Assembly: GCA_963826105.1 (NCBI GenBank)
Contig: CAWGWA010000001.1
Span: 111,296-175,295, forward strand
Length of the DNA stretch: 64,000 nt
Reading direction: 5' to 3'
From: WHTI01 sp963826105
GTDB taxonomy: Bacteria; Actinomycetota; CADDZG01; WHSQ01
Positions 8,692 to 17,350 of the stretch are shown here, in pieces. Both the position numbers and the translations under genes were made by a program. Each line of letters begins with the position of its first letter. Position 1 is the first letter of the stretch. Below the pieces are notes generated by a model. It saw nothing but the letters and a program-made list of their open reading frames with translations, had not been told where the DNA came from and ran no database searches.

Positions 8692-9353
8692 CTATTGCAG
8701 GTCGAGGATCCGCCGGCGCATCGCTTCCTGGATCGCCGACACGCGGTTGTTGACGTGGAGTTTCGAGTAGATGTTCGCAACATGTGTGGTCACGGTCCGC
8801 TCGGAGATGTTTAAGCGGGCCGCGATCGTCTTGTTCGGCAGTCCGTCGCTCATCAGTTGGAGGATCTCCTTCTCGCGGGAGTGAGCGGCTGGTAGACCTC
8901 CGAGACCTCGGCTCGTTGATAAGTCTGGAACTCGGTCAGGACCTGGCTGGCCAGCGCGGGGTCGAGCTTCGCCTCACCGCGGGCGACCGACTTCACGGTG
9001 GCGATGACCTCGTCGAGCTCGGCGGTCTTGAGCAGGTAGCCCGAGGCCCCTGCTTTCAGCGCATCGAAGATGAACTGGCGCTCGTCGTGTCCGGAGAGGA
9101 CCACCACGCCTACCTTCGGGAACAACTCCTTGATCTCCTTGGTCGCCTCGATGCCGTCCTTGTTCGGCATGATCACGTCGATCAGAACGACGTCGGGGAG
9201 CGTGGATTCGACCAGTTTGAGGGCTTCTGCCCCATCGGATGCTTCCCCCACCACTTCGAGGTCGTCCTCCGAATCGAGCATCGTTTTGATGCCCCGCCGA
9301 AGCAGGTCGTGGTCGTCGACAAGGGCCACTCGGTAGGGGGGCGTTCGCTCCAT
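8692..9353 (-). CDS. NarL/FixJ-type response regulator (frameshifted before its HTH)
   Basis: Two-component regulator. The receiver domain is intact: VDDHDLLRRG at the N-terminus, the phospho-acceptor Asp in VLIDVIMPNKDG and Lys in GYLLKTAE. In the primary frame the protein stops at 8853 (166 residues) after QPLTPARRR. One base added near 8876-8880 restores LTPREKEILQLMSDG, then NKTIAARLNISERTVTTH and a stop at 8692, giving a normal LuxR-type HTH and about 220 residues. The breakpoint is in a CCC run, so a consensus indel is the simplest reading; genuine loss of DNA binding is the alternative. No partner kinase is visible. Confidence 0.85.
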
Positions 9354-9672
9354 GCCCGCATGATAGTGGGGCGATGCCTTAGCCGTGCAGGTACCGGTCC
9401 ACAGGGGCAGAACGTCCTCAATGGGGGCCGGGACGGATCGTGGACCCTCTGAGGCGGGGCATTGACACGACCTCTAGAATCGTGGGGTTGCTCCGCCGAC
9501 CGGCCCCGGCACCACGGCACCACGGCATCAAGGACCATGGGCGGGTTTGGCGCCGGCGCTTGCTAGGAATAGACAGCGAGGGGCCCACGTTGCCGGTTGC
9601 AGGGCAGTGCTACGAAAACGTGATGTAAGAGAGCGCTGGTTCACAAGCGCACTAGATGCACCATGAGAGCTA
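9354..9672. other. Intergenic region, nothing assigned
   Basis: About 320 bases between the divergently oriented response regulator and whiB. It should hold both promoters. A TTGACA at about 9461 followed by TAGAAT has only 7 bases of spacing and is not a credible sigma-70 promoter. No coding pattern or RNA fold was recognised. Confidence 0.4.
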
Positions 9673-9712
9673 GAAGGAGGGATCGGTTCGGCCTCAGGGC
9701 GAACCGGACGAG
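9673..9712 (+). promoter_or_regulatory. Hairpin between Shine-Dalgarno and start codon of whiB
   Basis: A strong Shine-Dalgarno GGAGG (9676-9680) lies 32 bases before the ATG at 9713, too far for normal initiation. Between them CGGTTCG (9684-9690) pairs perfectly with CGAACCG (9700-9706), with two possible extra CC/GG pairs in the loop. Folding removes 23 bases and leaves about 9 bases between Shine-Dalgarno and ATG, the usual optimum. No ATG, GTG or TTG lies at normal spacing from this Shine-Dalgarno in the linear sequence. Confidence 0.6.
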
Positions 9713-9967
9713 ATGGATTGGCAGGACGAATCAGCCTGCAGGGAGTACGACAACGTTCTTTTCTTCGGAGAAGAGGGTGAGTCGGAGCTCGAGAAGCAGG
9801 CCCGTGAGGCCCGCGCTAAGGCTGTGTGCCAGCGCTGCCCCGTAACCGAACCGTGTCTTGAGTTCGCCATGGAGACCAACCAGAAGTACGGCATCTGGGG
9901 CGGCTTGACCGATAAAGAGCGTGCATCGCTCAAGCGTCGTCGTGCTCGCGCCCGCCGCGCCAGCTAG
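9713..9967 (+). CDS. WhiB-family iron-sulfur transcription factor
   Basis: Actinobacterial [4Fe-4S] regulator, 84 residues. The four cluster cysteines are in SACREY (Cys9) and in VCQRCPVTEPCLEF. The family turn is GIWGGLTDKER, and a basic tail KRRRARARR provides DNA contacts. The layout is that of a compact WhiB1/WhiB2-like protein rather than WhiB7, whose AT-hook differs. WhiB proteins usually act by binding the primary sigma factor. The start ATG is reached through an unusual hairpin leader. The 3' end overlaps the convergent MTHFR-like gene by 4 bases. Confidence 0.93.
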   Translation: MDWQDESACREYDNVLFFGEEGESELEKQAREARAKAVCQRCPVTEPCLEFAMETNQKYGIWGGLTDKERASLKRRRARARRAS

Positions 9968-10797
9968 AGCTGCGACTTAAGCCGGGCGGCCATCGCTTCG
10001 TAACGCGATACCGGCACCAGGTGTACGCCGTCGAAGGCCCCCGAGGCTCTGATCGCCTCGACCTGCTGCCAGGCGAGGTCGATCCCTAACTCGGGGTCGT
10101 CGTCTAGCTTGTCGATCAACGCTTTCGGGACCCGGATCTCTGGGATCGTGGCATTGATCCTCTGCGCCATCCTCGAACTGGCCAGAACGATGACTCCGGC
10201 ATAGACGCGCCCGTCGAAGTCGATCGTCTGGCGCCACTCCAAGAGCCGTTCGACGTCGTAGGTGATCTGAACGAAGAGGAAATCGGCTTTGGCGCGCCAG
10301 GTCAGGGGCCTGCCCACCCGAGCAGTGGTCCCGATCCGGAAGTTGGGGAAGCCGTGGAACAGCGGGCCGGTGGTGAAGGACTGGACCTCCTCGATCATGC
10401 CGCGCACGGTCAGATCCTCCGCACGCCTACCCTCCTTGGGAGCGTCTCCGTAGACGAACAGGAAGTGCTGGACGCCGTAGGCGGCCGCGGTCAGGAGATC
10501 TCGCCGGAACCCGAGAAGGTTCCGGTCGCGGGCGTTCACGCAAGCGATCGACAACCCGCCCATGTAGCTCACCTCGTGGGCGACCGAGACGCTCGACATC
10601 GTCGCCCGACCCAGGTGGTTGTCCGGGATCAGGAATCCGTCGACCACCGGGTTGAGGACATGGATCTGCTTTCGGACGTGCGCGATGTCGGGTTTCCAGG
10701 AGGGCTCGATCTCGCAGAGGATCTTGAACCCATCCTGGTCGAGGAACGACTGCGGCGGTGATGGAACTTCAGGCACTCCGGTCTCGTCCATGGGCAT
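9964..10797 (-). CDS. Methylenetetrahydrofolate reductase-family (MetF-like) protein
   Basis: A 277-residue TIM-barrel protein of the MTHFR family. Family-type segments are CEIEPSWKPDIAHV (strand 1 with the conserved Glu), HFLFVYGDAP (pterin/flavin region) and ADFLFVQITYDVERL. The MetF PGIMP loop is replaced by AGVIVLASSRM, so it is divergent, like the folate-pathway paralogs common in actinomycetes. Reduction of 5,10-methylene-THF is possible, but a specialised role cannot be excluded. It ends convergently with whiB. Confidence 0.75.
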   Translation of the reverse strand: MPMDETGVPEVPSPPQSFLDQDGFKILCEIEPSWKPDIAHVRKQIHVLNPVVDGFLIPDNHLGRATMSSVSVAHEVSYMGGLSIACVNARDRNLLGFRRDLLTAAAYGVQHFLFVYGDAPKEGRRAEDLTVRGMIEEVQSFTTGPLFHGFPNFRIGTTARVGRPLTWRAKADFLFVQITYDVERLLEWRQTIDFDGRVYAGVIVLASSRMAQRINATIPEIRVPKALIDKLDDDPELGIDLAWQQVEAIRASGAFDGVHLVPVSRYEAMAARLKSQL

Positions 10798-10898
10798 GCC
10801 CTGCTTTTATCACGTGGGTGGGGATTTGAACGCACGTTTAACGGGGTCGAACGGTCGTACAACCCCGCAGTTCAGTGGGTGGGTGACAATGGCTCTCT

Positions 10899-11342
10899 GT
10901 GGTCCACTTCCAAGAGTTCGAGACGAAAACCGGCGGCCGTCTGGACGCGCTGGACATCACCGAGGAGGTGGTGGAGGTCGTCAAGCAGTCGGGGATCCGA
11001 ACGGGGAACGCTCTCGTTTTCTCGCCTCACACGACCTGCGCCGTTCTCATCGCCCGCCCGGGGGCCGGTCTGATGTCAGCGATGGAACGAGCCATGCACA
11101 CGATCGCCCCCAACGACGGCTACTACGTCCACGACGATCTCGAGGTGCGGACCCAGAATCTCGTAGAGGGCGAGCCGGCCAACGGGCCCTCTCACATCGT
11201 CCATGCCTTCCTCGGCAAAGCGTCGGAGTCCGTTCCGGTCAGCGACGGGCAGGTCGTTTTGGGTGATGACCAGCGCGTTCTGTTCGTGGAGCTCGATTCC
11301 TCGAGAGCCCGCCGTTACTGCATCCAGGTCGTCGGCGAATGA
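10899..11342 (+). CDS. yjbQ: YjbQ family protein (UPF0047, secondary thiamine-phosphate synthase type)
   Basis: A 147-residue single-domain protein with the UPF0047 marks: VFSPHTTCAVLIA near residue 47, GPSHIVHAFLGKA near residue 102, and RVLFVELDSSRARRY at the end. E. coli YjbQ has weak thiamine-phosphate synthase activity; the true role is unclear. It starts with GTG at 10899. It overlaps the downstream prenyl synthase gene by 4 bases (ATGA). Confidence 0.88.
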   Translation: MVHFQEFETKTGGRLDALDITEEVVEVVKQSGIRTGNALVFSPHTTCAVLIARPGAGLMSAMERAMHTIAPNDGYYVHDDLEVRTQNLVEGEPANGPSHIVHAFLGKASESVPVSDGQVVLGDDQRVLFVELDSSRARRYCIQVVGE

Positions 11343-12289
11343 ACCTTCCGGAGTGGTTGCTGGCCGAGATCGGCCGGGTCGAGGACGTCTTGATGGAACG
11401 AGCGGGGGCCTCGCCAAGTGCGCTCGTTGCCGAGTCATCGACCCACCTGATCAAGGCAGGTGGCAAGCGGGTTCGCCCTGCTCTGGTCCTACTGTCGTCG
11501 CGCGCGGGCACTCCCGGTCTCCCACAGACCGATCTTGCCGCGGCCGCGATCGAACTCGTTCATCTCGCGACGCTGTATCACGACGATGTCATCGACGAGA
11601 CTGAGACGAGGCGAGGGGTTCCAACCGTTCATTCGAAGTGGGGTACGAACGTCGCGGTTCTAGCCGGTGACTACCTCTTCGCCAACGGCTCGTCGTTGGG
11701 AGCCGAAGCAGGCGGTGAGGTACCGGGGATCCTCGCTCGTGCGATCGCCGAGGTCTGCGAGGGGCAGATCGTCGAGACGTCAACGATCGGGGATCCGAAC
11801 CGAAGCGTCGATGAGTACATGGCAACGATCGGAGGAAAGACGGCGGCTCTGTTCCGGGCAGGATGTGAACTCGGTGCGGCAACGTCCGGTGCGAACGATG
11901 GTGCTCGTCGTGCACTGGTGTCATTCGGCGAGAACCTTGGGCTTGCGTTCCAGATCGTCGACGACCTCCTTGACGTCCTCGGAGACCCGAAGCTCACGGG
12001 TAAGGAGCCGGGAACCGATCTCCGCGAAGGCGTGTTCACCCTCCCAGTACTGCTGGCTTGCGAGCGCGACGCGTCGCTTCGCTCGATGCTGGCAGCAGGC
12101 GAACGGGACATCGCAGTCGCATTACCGATCCTCACCGCGACCGGCGCACTCGAAGACACGATGGCGATGGCCGCCGACCACGGTGCCGCAGCGATTGCCG
12201 CCCTCGACGCTCTGTCCGAAGGGGACTGGCTCGAGACGATGAAGTCGCTGGCCGATGGAGTCCTGGCTCAGATCGGTGCCCCTGCGTAA
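11339..12289 (+). CDS. Polyprenyl diphosphate synthase (trans-isoprenyl, long-chain)
   Basis: Condenses isopentenyl diphosphate onto an allylic primer to make the menaquinone or other polyprenyl tail. The 316-residue protein has the first aspartate-rich motif DDVIDE followed by TRRG, the second DDLLD, and the substrate lysine region GGKRVRPALVLL. Length and motifs fit heptaprenyl/octaprenyl-type synthases (HepT/IspB family). Chain length cannot be fixed from the sequence. It is translationally coupled to yjbQ and ends 5 bases from the convergent TetR gene. Confidence 0.9.
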   Translation: MNLPEWLLAEIGRVEDVLMERAGASPSALVAESSTHLIKAGGKRVRPALVLLSSRAGTPGLPQTDLAAAAIELVHLATLYHDDVIDETETRRGVPTVHSKWGTNVAVLAGDYLFANGSSLGAEAGGEVPGILARAIAEVCEGQIVETSTIGDPNRSVDEYMATIGGKTAALFRAGCELGAATSGANDGARRALVSFGENLGLAFQIVDDLLDVLGDPKLTGKEPGTDLREGVFTLPVLLACERDASLRSMLAAGERDIAVALPILTATGALEDTMAMAADHGAAAIAALDALSEGDWLETMKSLADGVLAQIGAPA

Positions 12290-12294
12290 CGGCC

Positions 12295-12927
12295 CTAGGC
12301 GATCGGGCGGGGTCCGTTCTTGCCCGAGCCGAGGCGCTTCACGAACATCTCGACGAGGTGCTCGATGTAGACCTTCTCGTCGGCCGGCAGCAGATGCTTG
12401 CCGCCCAGGATCTCCTGCTCGACGAAGAACGCGAGCAGTGCATTGAAGAAGAGTCGTGAGGCCACCTGAGGATCGACCTGGGTTCGCACCCGCTCGCTCA
12501 TGCGTCCCTCGAGGATCTGCGCCAGCTCACTGATCGATTCGCCGACGGCGTCGGCGAAGAACGCCTCCTTCTCCTCGGGGAAAACCTGAACCTCCTGAAG
12601 TAGCAGGCGTGTCAGTTGCGTGTTCTGCCGCAGGACGTCGAAAAAGCCCCGCGCCAGCACGAGCAGGAGGCCGCGAAGATCGAGTTGCCCCGCGAGTTCT
12701 GGAAGGGTTCGTAGCAGAGGGAGGAAGGAGTACTCCTCGATGATCGCGGTGAACAGATCGCGCTTCGATGCAAAGTAGTGATAGATGAGACCCTCGGTGA
12801 TGCCGGCGGCCTTGGCGATGTCGCGCATCGAGGTTCCGTGGAACCCCTTTTCGGCGAACAGGTTGAGGCTTGCCTGGAGGATCTCCTCCCTGCGATCGCG
12901 CCGGATCGGTACCTCTCGCGAGGTCAT
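12295..12927 (-). CDS. TetR/AcrR family transcriptional regulator
   Basis: A 210-residue repressor with a classic N-terminal TetR HTH: RREEILQASLNLFAEKG, then TSMRDIAKAAGITEGLIYHY. The C-terminal ligand domain is about 150 residues and includes LFFNALLAFFVEQE. Its ATG overlaps the stop of the HPF-like gene upstream, so the pair is one operon. The regulated gene and ligand are unknown. Confidence 0.92.
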   Translation of the reverse strand: MTSREVPIRRDRREEILQASLNLFAEKGFHGTSMRDIAKAAGITEGLIYHYFASKRDLFTAIIEEYSFLPLLRTLPELAGQLDLRGLLLVLARGFFDVLRQNTQLTRLLLQEVQVFPEEKEAFFADAVGESISELAQILEGRMSERVRTQVDPQVASRLFFNALLAFFVEQEILGGKHLLPADEKVYIEHLVEMFVKRLGSGKNGPRPIA

Positions 12928-13244
12928 GTCCCCTTGGCGAAGGAGCTGTGCCCGCCGCGGGACCGATCGTTGATCTGCCTGAGAACATCTTCACGCGCAT
13001 GCCGGACGGCAACGAAGATGTCGTCGTCATCGCCTTTGGCTACGAGATGGTTGCGTCCGTAGTCGATCTCCATGGTGACGTGCACTTTGGGATGGGCGGA
13101 GGAATTGTGGTCCTTGGCTCTCACGAGAACCTCGACCTCTTGATAGCTGCTAAGGCGACGCCCGATCTTCTCGAGGTCCTTCTCTATCTGGTCGATCTCC
13201 GACTGCTTGATATCCATCCCAGGTGAGGTCACCTTGATGCGCAT
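12924..13244 (-). CDS. HPF/RaiA-like ribosome-associated protein, short form
   Basis: A 106-residue S30AE-fold protein: MRIKVTSPGMDIKQSEIDQIEKD-type beta-alpha start, then HPKVHVTMEIDY and DDIFVAVRHAREDVLRQI at the end. The order of strands and the terminal helix match ribosome hibernation/modulation factors, but the long-form C-terminal dimerisation domain is missing. A role in binding 30S subunits under stress is inferred from the fold only. It is the first gene of a two-gene operon with the TetR. Confidence 0.75.
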   Translation of the reverse strand: MRIKVTSPGMDIKQSEIDQIEKDLEKIGRRLSSYQEVEVLVRAKDHNSSAHPKVHVTMEIDYGRNHLVAKGDDDDIFVAVRHAREDVLRQINDRSRGGHSSFAKGT

Positions 13245-13300
13245 ACGGAGAACCCCCTTCCGGTCAACCTTGATGGTGGCTATGGATCCATCGTACGTGA

Positions 13301-14426
13301 CTAGGAGAGCCAGGTTCGAAGCGCTTCGGGGAGTGGTCGCTCTGAGAATTCCGACCTAACGTGTTCGCGGCCGGCGGCCGCCATCGTCTCGGCCAGTGTG
13401 GGATCGGTGAGAAGTCGCGCCGTTGCGTCGACCAGAGCGGATCGATCGCGCCCATCCACCACGAACCCGGTGGTGCCCTCGAGGACGGCTTCAGGCGTCC
13501 CGCCCGACCGGCCGGTAACGCACGGGGTTCCCGCGGCTTGAGCCTCGAGGAGTACCACTCCGAGTCCTTCGATCTCGAGTCCGAACCACCGGTCGACGAC
13601 CGGGAGCACGAATACGTTCGCCGCGGCATAGAGGCCCGGCGCCTCTTGGTGGGGTACCCGCCCGGCGAAGATCACGCGGCCCCCGGTACGAGCGGCCAAT
13701 CGCTTCAGGCGTTTCTCCTCGGGCCCGGTCCCGCCGACCACCAGAGTGGTGCCGGGGACCTTTCGTTCGATCTCGGGAAGTGCGTCGATGAGGCGATCGA
13801 CTCCCTTGCGCGCGACTAAGCGACCGAAGACCAGGATCAGCGGAACGTTCTCGCCACAGTCGATCCGGGCTCGCGCCGTAACCGCGTCTGCTTCAGGTGT
13901 GAACTTCGCCAGGTCTACGCGCGCCGCGCAAGATCTCGACTGGGGGAACCGGGAGGTCGGTACGTCGTATGAGGCTCTCTGCCTTGCCGGCGGTGTAGTG
14001 ACTTACCGGGAGCAGCAGGTCTGCGCCGGCGAGCGCGCGCCCGAGCTTCGCCCCGAGAAGTGGGATCGCTCCGGGCGCGATCAACTCGGCTCCATGAACG
14101 ATGACTGCGTATCGCAGACCGGCAGTCGCAAGATGCGGTGCGAGGAGCAGCAAGGGCCACGGCGTCCCGAAGATGATCCGGTCGGTCCCCAAACGCTCGG
14201 CCTCGGCACAGATAGCGCGCGCCAATCTTCGGGTCGGCACGAGCATGCTTCCCGTGTGGCCGATCGTCGGATAGGGAAGGCCGTTGGGGATCGGTGACCC
14301 CCCTCTGCGCCCCGCAGCCATGACGGCGACCTCGGGCGCCAACTCCGCGCACAGTTGATCGAGGTAGCTCTCGATCCCGCCCTGCCCCGGCAGGAAGGAG
14401 GACGTGATCATCAGGGCGTCGGTCAT
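13301..14426 (-). CDS. Glycosyltransferase family 4 (frameshifted in the middle)
   Basis: GT-B glycosyltransferase. The N-terminal half, from ATG 14426, has TSSFLPGQGGIESYLDQL and reads to ILRGARRPGE. About 13920 the true frame continues as VDLAKFTPEAD, FGRLVARKGVDRL and VGGTGPEEKRL, then the GT4 donor-site motif with paired glutamates (IEGLGVVLLE) and the end at 13301. Removing one base near 13918-13922 joins the halves into a protein of about 375 residues, the normal GT4 size. I treat it as one functional gene with an indel. The acceptor is unknown; the downstream neighbour encodes an HD-GYP protein on the same strand. Confidence 0.85.
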
Positions 14427-14466
14427 CGCTCGATTATGGGAGACACGGAGGAACGGCGGGACCGAA

Positions 14467-15165
14467 TTACTTTGACGGGTTCTCCCCGTCGGCGATCCGG
14501 ATCGTTCTGGGACCTGGTCCATCCAGGGCGGCGGCCCCGTGAGCCTCGTGGAGCGCATCGACTACCAGGGGATCGAACTGAGTACCCGAGCAGCGGGCGA
14601 TCTCGGCCAGGGCAGCTTCGGGGTCCAACCTCCGGCCGTAAGGCCGGTGGGTGGTCATGGCGTCGAACGCATCGGCAACCAGAATGATCCTCGACTCGAT
14701 CGGGATATCGGTGCCACTCAACCCCAGTGGGTATCCGCTCCCGTCCCAATGCTCATGGTGGTGGAGAACGATGGGAAGCAGTGGGGCGAGGTTTGGTAGC
14801 CGGGAGAGGATGCTGACCCCCAGGTCGGGATGCTGCCTCAACAGGGAGAGATCCTCGTCGGTCAGCTCTTGCGTCTTCCGCAGGATCCTCTCAGGGATCC
14901 CGATCTTGCCGGCGTCGTGCACGAGAGCCGCCTGCCGGACCAACTCCACGGCCGGCGCCGGGTACCCGAGTGTTCGGGCGACCGCGGAGGCGTAGGCGGC
15001 CGTGCGGTAGGAGTGACCTCCGGTGTACGGATCGTGTGCGTTGATCGATACGACGAGATCCTCGAGCACGATGGCCCGCTCTGCATCGCTCGCCTTGATC
15101 GGTGGGGTCCCGAGTTTCACCGGCGCACAGCTCCAAGTTCGTAGAGGACGGTTCACTAGGAACAT
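14467..15165 (-). CDS. HD-GYP domain cyclic-di-GMP phosphodiesterase
   Basis: A 232-residue protein consisting of little more than an HD-GYP domain. The HD dyad is VHDAGKIGIPE, the extended metal ligands are HHHEHWDG and the GYP element is GSGYPLGLSG, followed by VADAFDAMTTHRPY. These are the residues of enzymes that hydrolyse cyclic-di-GMP to pGpG/GMP. There is no receiver, PAS or membrane domain, so it is likely soluble. It lies 40 bases upstream of the GT4 gene on the same strand, suggesting cotranscription and cyclic-di-GMP control of a surface glycan. Confidence 0.88.
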   Translation of the reverse strand: MFLVNRPLRTWSCAPVKLGTPPIKASDAERAIVLEDLVVSINAHDPYTGGHSYRTAAYASAVARTLGYPAPAVELVRQAALVHDAGKIGIPERILRKTQELTDEDLSLLRQHPDLGVSILSRLPNLAPLLPIVLHHHEHWDGSGYPLGLSGTDIPIESRIILVADAFDAMTTHRPYGRRLDPEAALAEIARCSGTQFDPLVVDALHEAHGAAALDGPGPRTIRIADGENPSK

Positions 15166-15186
15166 CTGTCCGCCGAGCGGGCGACT

Positions 15187-16323
15187 TTAGGGCGGAGCGA
15201 AGACCGCTGCGTCCCTGATCGCCTTGCGCCGCCGAGCGAAGAAGAGGACGCCCATGGAGGCGGCGGTAACGATCCCTATGGTGGCTGCGAACCCGGCCGG
15301 AACGACGGTGAGGACCTCGTACGAGAGCGCTGCGATGGCCGCCGAGCCGGGGATGGTCAGGATCCACGCGTAGAAGACCGTCCCAGTGAGGCCCCAGCGG
15401 ACTGCCGAGAAGCGGTTAGTCGTACCCACCCCGATGATGGAGCCGGTGATCGTGTGAGTGGTTGAAACGGGGATCCCCGCATGAGCGGTCACGAAGAGCG
15501 TCATCGCGGCGGACGACTCGGCCGCGAATCCTCCGATCGGGTGGAGCTTGGTCATCTTCGACCCCAGGGTGTGGACGATCCTCCAACCCCCACTGAGGGT
15601 TCCGAGCGCGATCGCGGTGTGAGCGACGAGCACGATCGGGAGGGAGATGTCGAGTTCGCCACCAGCCGCTCCGCCTGAGTCGATCAGGAGGACTGCGGCG
15701 ATGATCCCCATCGTCTTCTGCGCGTCGTTGGCTCCGTGCCCAAGCGAGTAGGCCGCGGCCGAGACAAGTTGTAGACGGCGGAAGGCGGTGTTCGCCGTGG
15801 AGAGACGGCCGTTCTTCGTGTAGAGCTTCCCGAAGAAGAGGGCGATGTTCATCATGATTACTCCAACGACGAATCCGAGGATCGGTGCGATAACGATGAA
15901 GATCGCGATCTTCGTGATGCCGGATGACACCAACATGTCCGTCCCGCCATAGACCAGAGCAGCTCCAACGAGTCCGCCCGCCAGGGCGTGCGAGGAAGAG
16001 GTTGGGAGCCCGAAGTACCAAGTGATCAGGTCGAAGGCCACCGCTCCGATCAGTGCGGCAAGGATCACGTTGAAACCGTCGGCTTGCGTCTCGATCATCG
16101 AGATGTTGATGATCCCGGAACCGACGACCTTGGCGACCGCGGTACCGAAGACGGCGAACGCGATGAAGTTCCAGAAGGCGGCCCATGCAACCGCGAGTCG
16201 TGGATGAAGTACACGGGTCGATACGACGGTAGCGATCGAGTTGGCCGCGTCGTGGAAGCCGTTCACGTAGTCGAACGACAGCGCCACCAGGATGATGATT
16301 CCTGCTTCGTACGAGAAGGGCAT
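15187..16323 (-). CDS. pit: Low-affinity inorganic phosphate transporter, PiT family
   Basis: Phosphate/metal-phosphate symporter, 378 residues, about ten membrane segments. The PiT signature occurs twice: near the N-terminus as DYVNGFHDAANSIATVV and in the second half as YSLGHGANDAQKTMGI. Both asparagine-aspartate repeat elements are intact. It overlaps the DUF47 gene (ATG in the stop region at 16323), the widespread PiT accessory pair. A PHO box precedes the operon. Confidence 0.95.
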   Translation of the reverse strand: MPFSYEAGIIILVALSFDYVNGFHDAANSIATVVSTRVLHPRLAVAWAAFWNFIAFAVFGTAVAKVVGSGIINISMIETQADGFNVILAALIGAVAFDLITWYFGLPTSSSHALAGGLVGAALVYGGTDMLVSSGITKIAIFIVIAPILGFVVGVIMMNIALFFGKLYTKNGRLSTANTAFRRLQLVSAAAYSLGHGANDAQKTMGIIAAVLLIDSGGAAGGELDISLPIVLVAHTAIALGTLSGGWRIVHTLGSKMTKLHPIGGFAAESSAAMTLFVTAHAGIPVSTTHTITGSIIGVGTTNRFSAVRWGLTGTVFYAWILTIPGSAAIAALSYEVLTVVPAGFAATIGIVTAASMGVLFFARRRKAIRDAAVFAPP

Positions 16324-16940
16324 CAGCTGTGTTTGAGCGAGATGGTCTCGATCGTGTTGGCGACATCCTCGAGTCGATCCAAACCCGCCTCGATCTCCTC
16401 GATGATCCCTTTGAACTTCAATACGTCCATCGCCTTGTAGTCGCCTGAGAACAACTCGGCGATCGTACGGCGGTAGGAGCGGTCACCCTCGTTCTCCAGG
16501 CGATTGATCTCGATCCAGTACTCCTCGAGGCCCTTCATCTTCCGGAGCAATGGCATCGCTTCGGCCGTCTTGTCCGCAGCCAGAGCGAGGGTCTTTGCCT
16601 GCGAGACGATCTGCGGAAGGGGCTGGTCGATGCGGAACAGCTGGAGGTTCTCGGCCGCCGCCGCGATGTTGTCGAGAACATCATCCAGGCTCGATGCCAG
16701 GAGGTGGATGTCTTCCCGGTCGAACGGGGTGACGAAGGTGGTGTTGATGCGGCGGATGATCTCGTGGGTGACCTCGTCGCCTTCGTGCTCGGTATCGAGG
16801 ATCCGACCGGCCTTCCGATCGAGGTCGCCGTAGTTGGTGAGTAGATCGAGTAGCTCGTCGGCCCCCTGTTTGACCTTCGCCGCCATCTGCTCGAAGAGGT
16901 CGAAGAAGGAGGCGTCGCTGGACACGACTCTGAGGCGCAT
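16323..16940 (-). CDS. PiT accessory protein, DUF47 (PhoU-like)
   Basis: A helical PhoU-like cytoplasmic protein that pairs with PiT transporters. I use ATG 16940 (205 residues), because upstream codons read through the PHO box and show no homology. DUF47 features are FFDLFEQMAAKV at the start, DTEHEGDEVTHEI, TPFDREDIHLLASSLDDVLD (metal-site acidic cluster) and EIEAGLDRLEDVANTIE at the end. It is first in the operon; pit follows with overlapping ends. Confidence 0.93.
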   Translation of the reverse strand: MRLRVVSSDASFFDLFEQMAAKVKQGADELLDLLTNYGDLDRKAGRILDTEHEGDEVTHEIIRRINTTFVTPFDREDIHLLASSLDDVLDNIAAAAENLQLFRIDQPLPQIVSQAKTLALAADKTAEAMPLLRKMKGLEEYWIEINRLENEGDRSYRRTIAELFSGDYKAMDVLKFKGIIEEIEAGLDRLEDVANTIETISLKHS

Positions 16941-16960
16941 TCCGTCCCTTCTTGGAAGTT

Positions 16961-16978
16961 CATGAACTTTTGGTGAAC
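16961..16978 (-). promoter_or_regulatory. PHO box (two PhoP direct-repeat units)
   Basis: Read on the minus strand, the site is GTTCACCAAAA followed by GTTCATG: two 11-base direct-repeat units with the GTTCACC core known for actinobacterial PhoP. It ends 21 bases upstream of the DUF47 ATG. This predicts control of DUF47-pit by phosphate limitation; the position close to the start would allow either repression or activation. Confidence 0.65.
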
Positions 16979-17034
16979 GACGGCACGATACCCCGCCTGC
17001 CACTGGTCACCCGTAAGGGTGTAAAAAGTGCCCC

Positions 17035-17346
17035 GTGAGTGACGACGAGAAACAGCGACTCCAGAAGCAGGCGAAGGACGATCTCAAGCTGATCAAGCAA
17101 GCCGAGCAGGCCCTCGGGGAGATCGACCGGAACCAGGGCTTGTCCAACGAGCAGGCCGTTGCATTAGCCGCGCTCCGCATCCGGATCGAGGGCAAGGAGC
17201 GGGCCAAGCTCGAGGATCTCCTATCCGCCGCCGGGGACATCTCGGGGAAGAAGGACCTGGGCGACGTCCTCGGCGGAACCAAGACCTCGGGATCGACCGA
17301 CTGGCCGGAGATAGAGGAGAAGAAGCGGGACTGGCCGGGGAGCTAA
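17035..17346 (+). CDS. Small charged hypothetical protein
   Basis: A 103-residue, highly charged, probably helical protein (Lys/Glu/Asp-rich; QKQAKDDLKLIKQAEQAL) with no membrane segment and an acidic/tryptophan-containing end (TDWPEIEEKKRDWPGS). I do not recognise a family. Coding is supported by the helical residue pattern and consistent GC-rich third positions. It starts with GTG at 17035, divergent from DUF47-pit, and ends 4 bases from the convergent MarR gene. Confidence 0.6.
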   Translation: MSDDEKQRLQKQAKDDLKLIKQAEQALGEIDRNQGLSNEQAVALAALRIRIEGKERAKLEDLLSAAGDISGKKDLGDVLGGTKTSGSTDWPEIEEKKRDWPGS

Positions 17347-17350
17347 CCGG

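Noticed and set aside
8688..8783. Longer N-terminus for SelA
   Set aside because: This stretch is the end of the response-regulator HTH in another frame; the HTH translation is clearly the real one.
9461..9482. TTGACA followed by TAGAAT as a whiB promoter
   Set aside because: Only 7 bases separate the hexamers; sigma-70 promoters need about 16-18.
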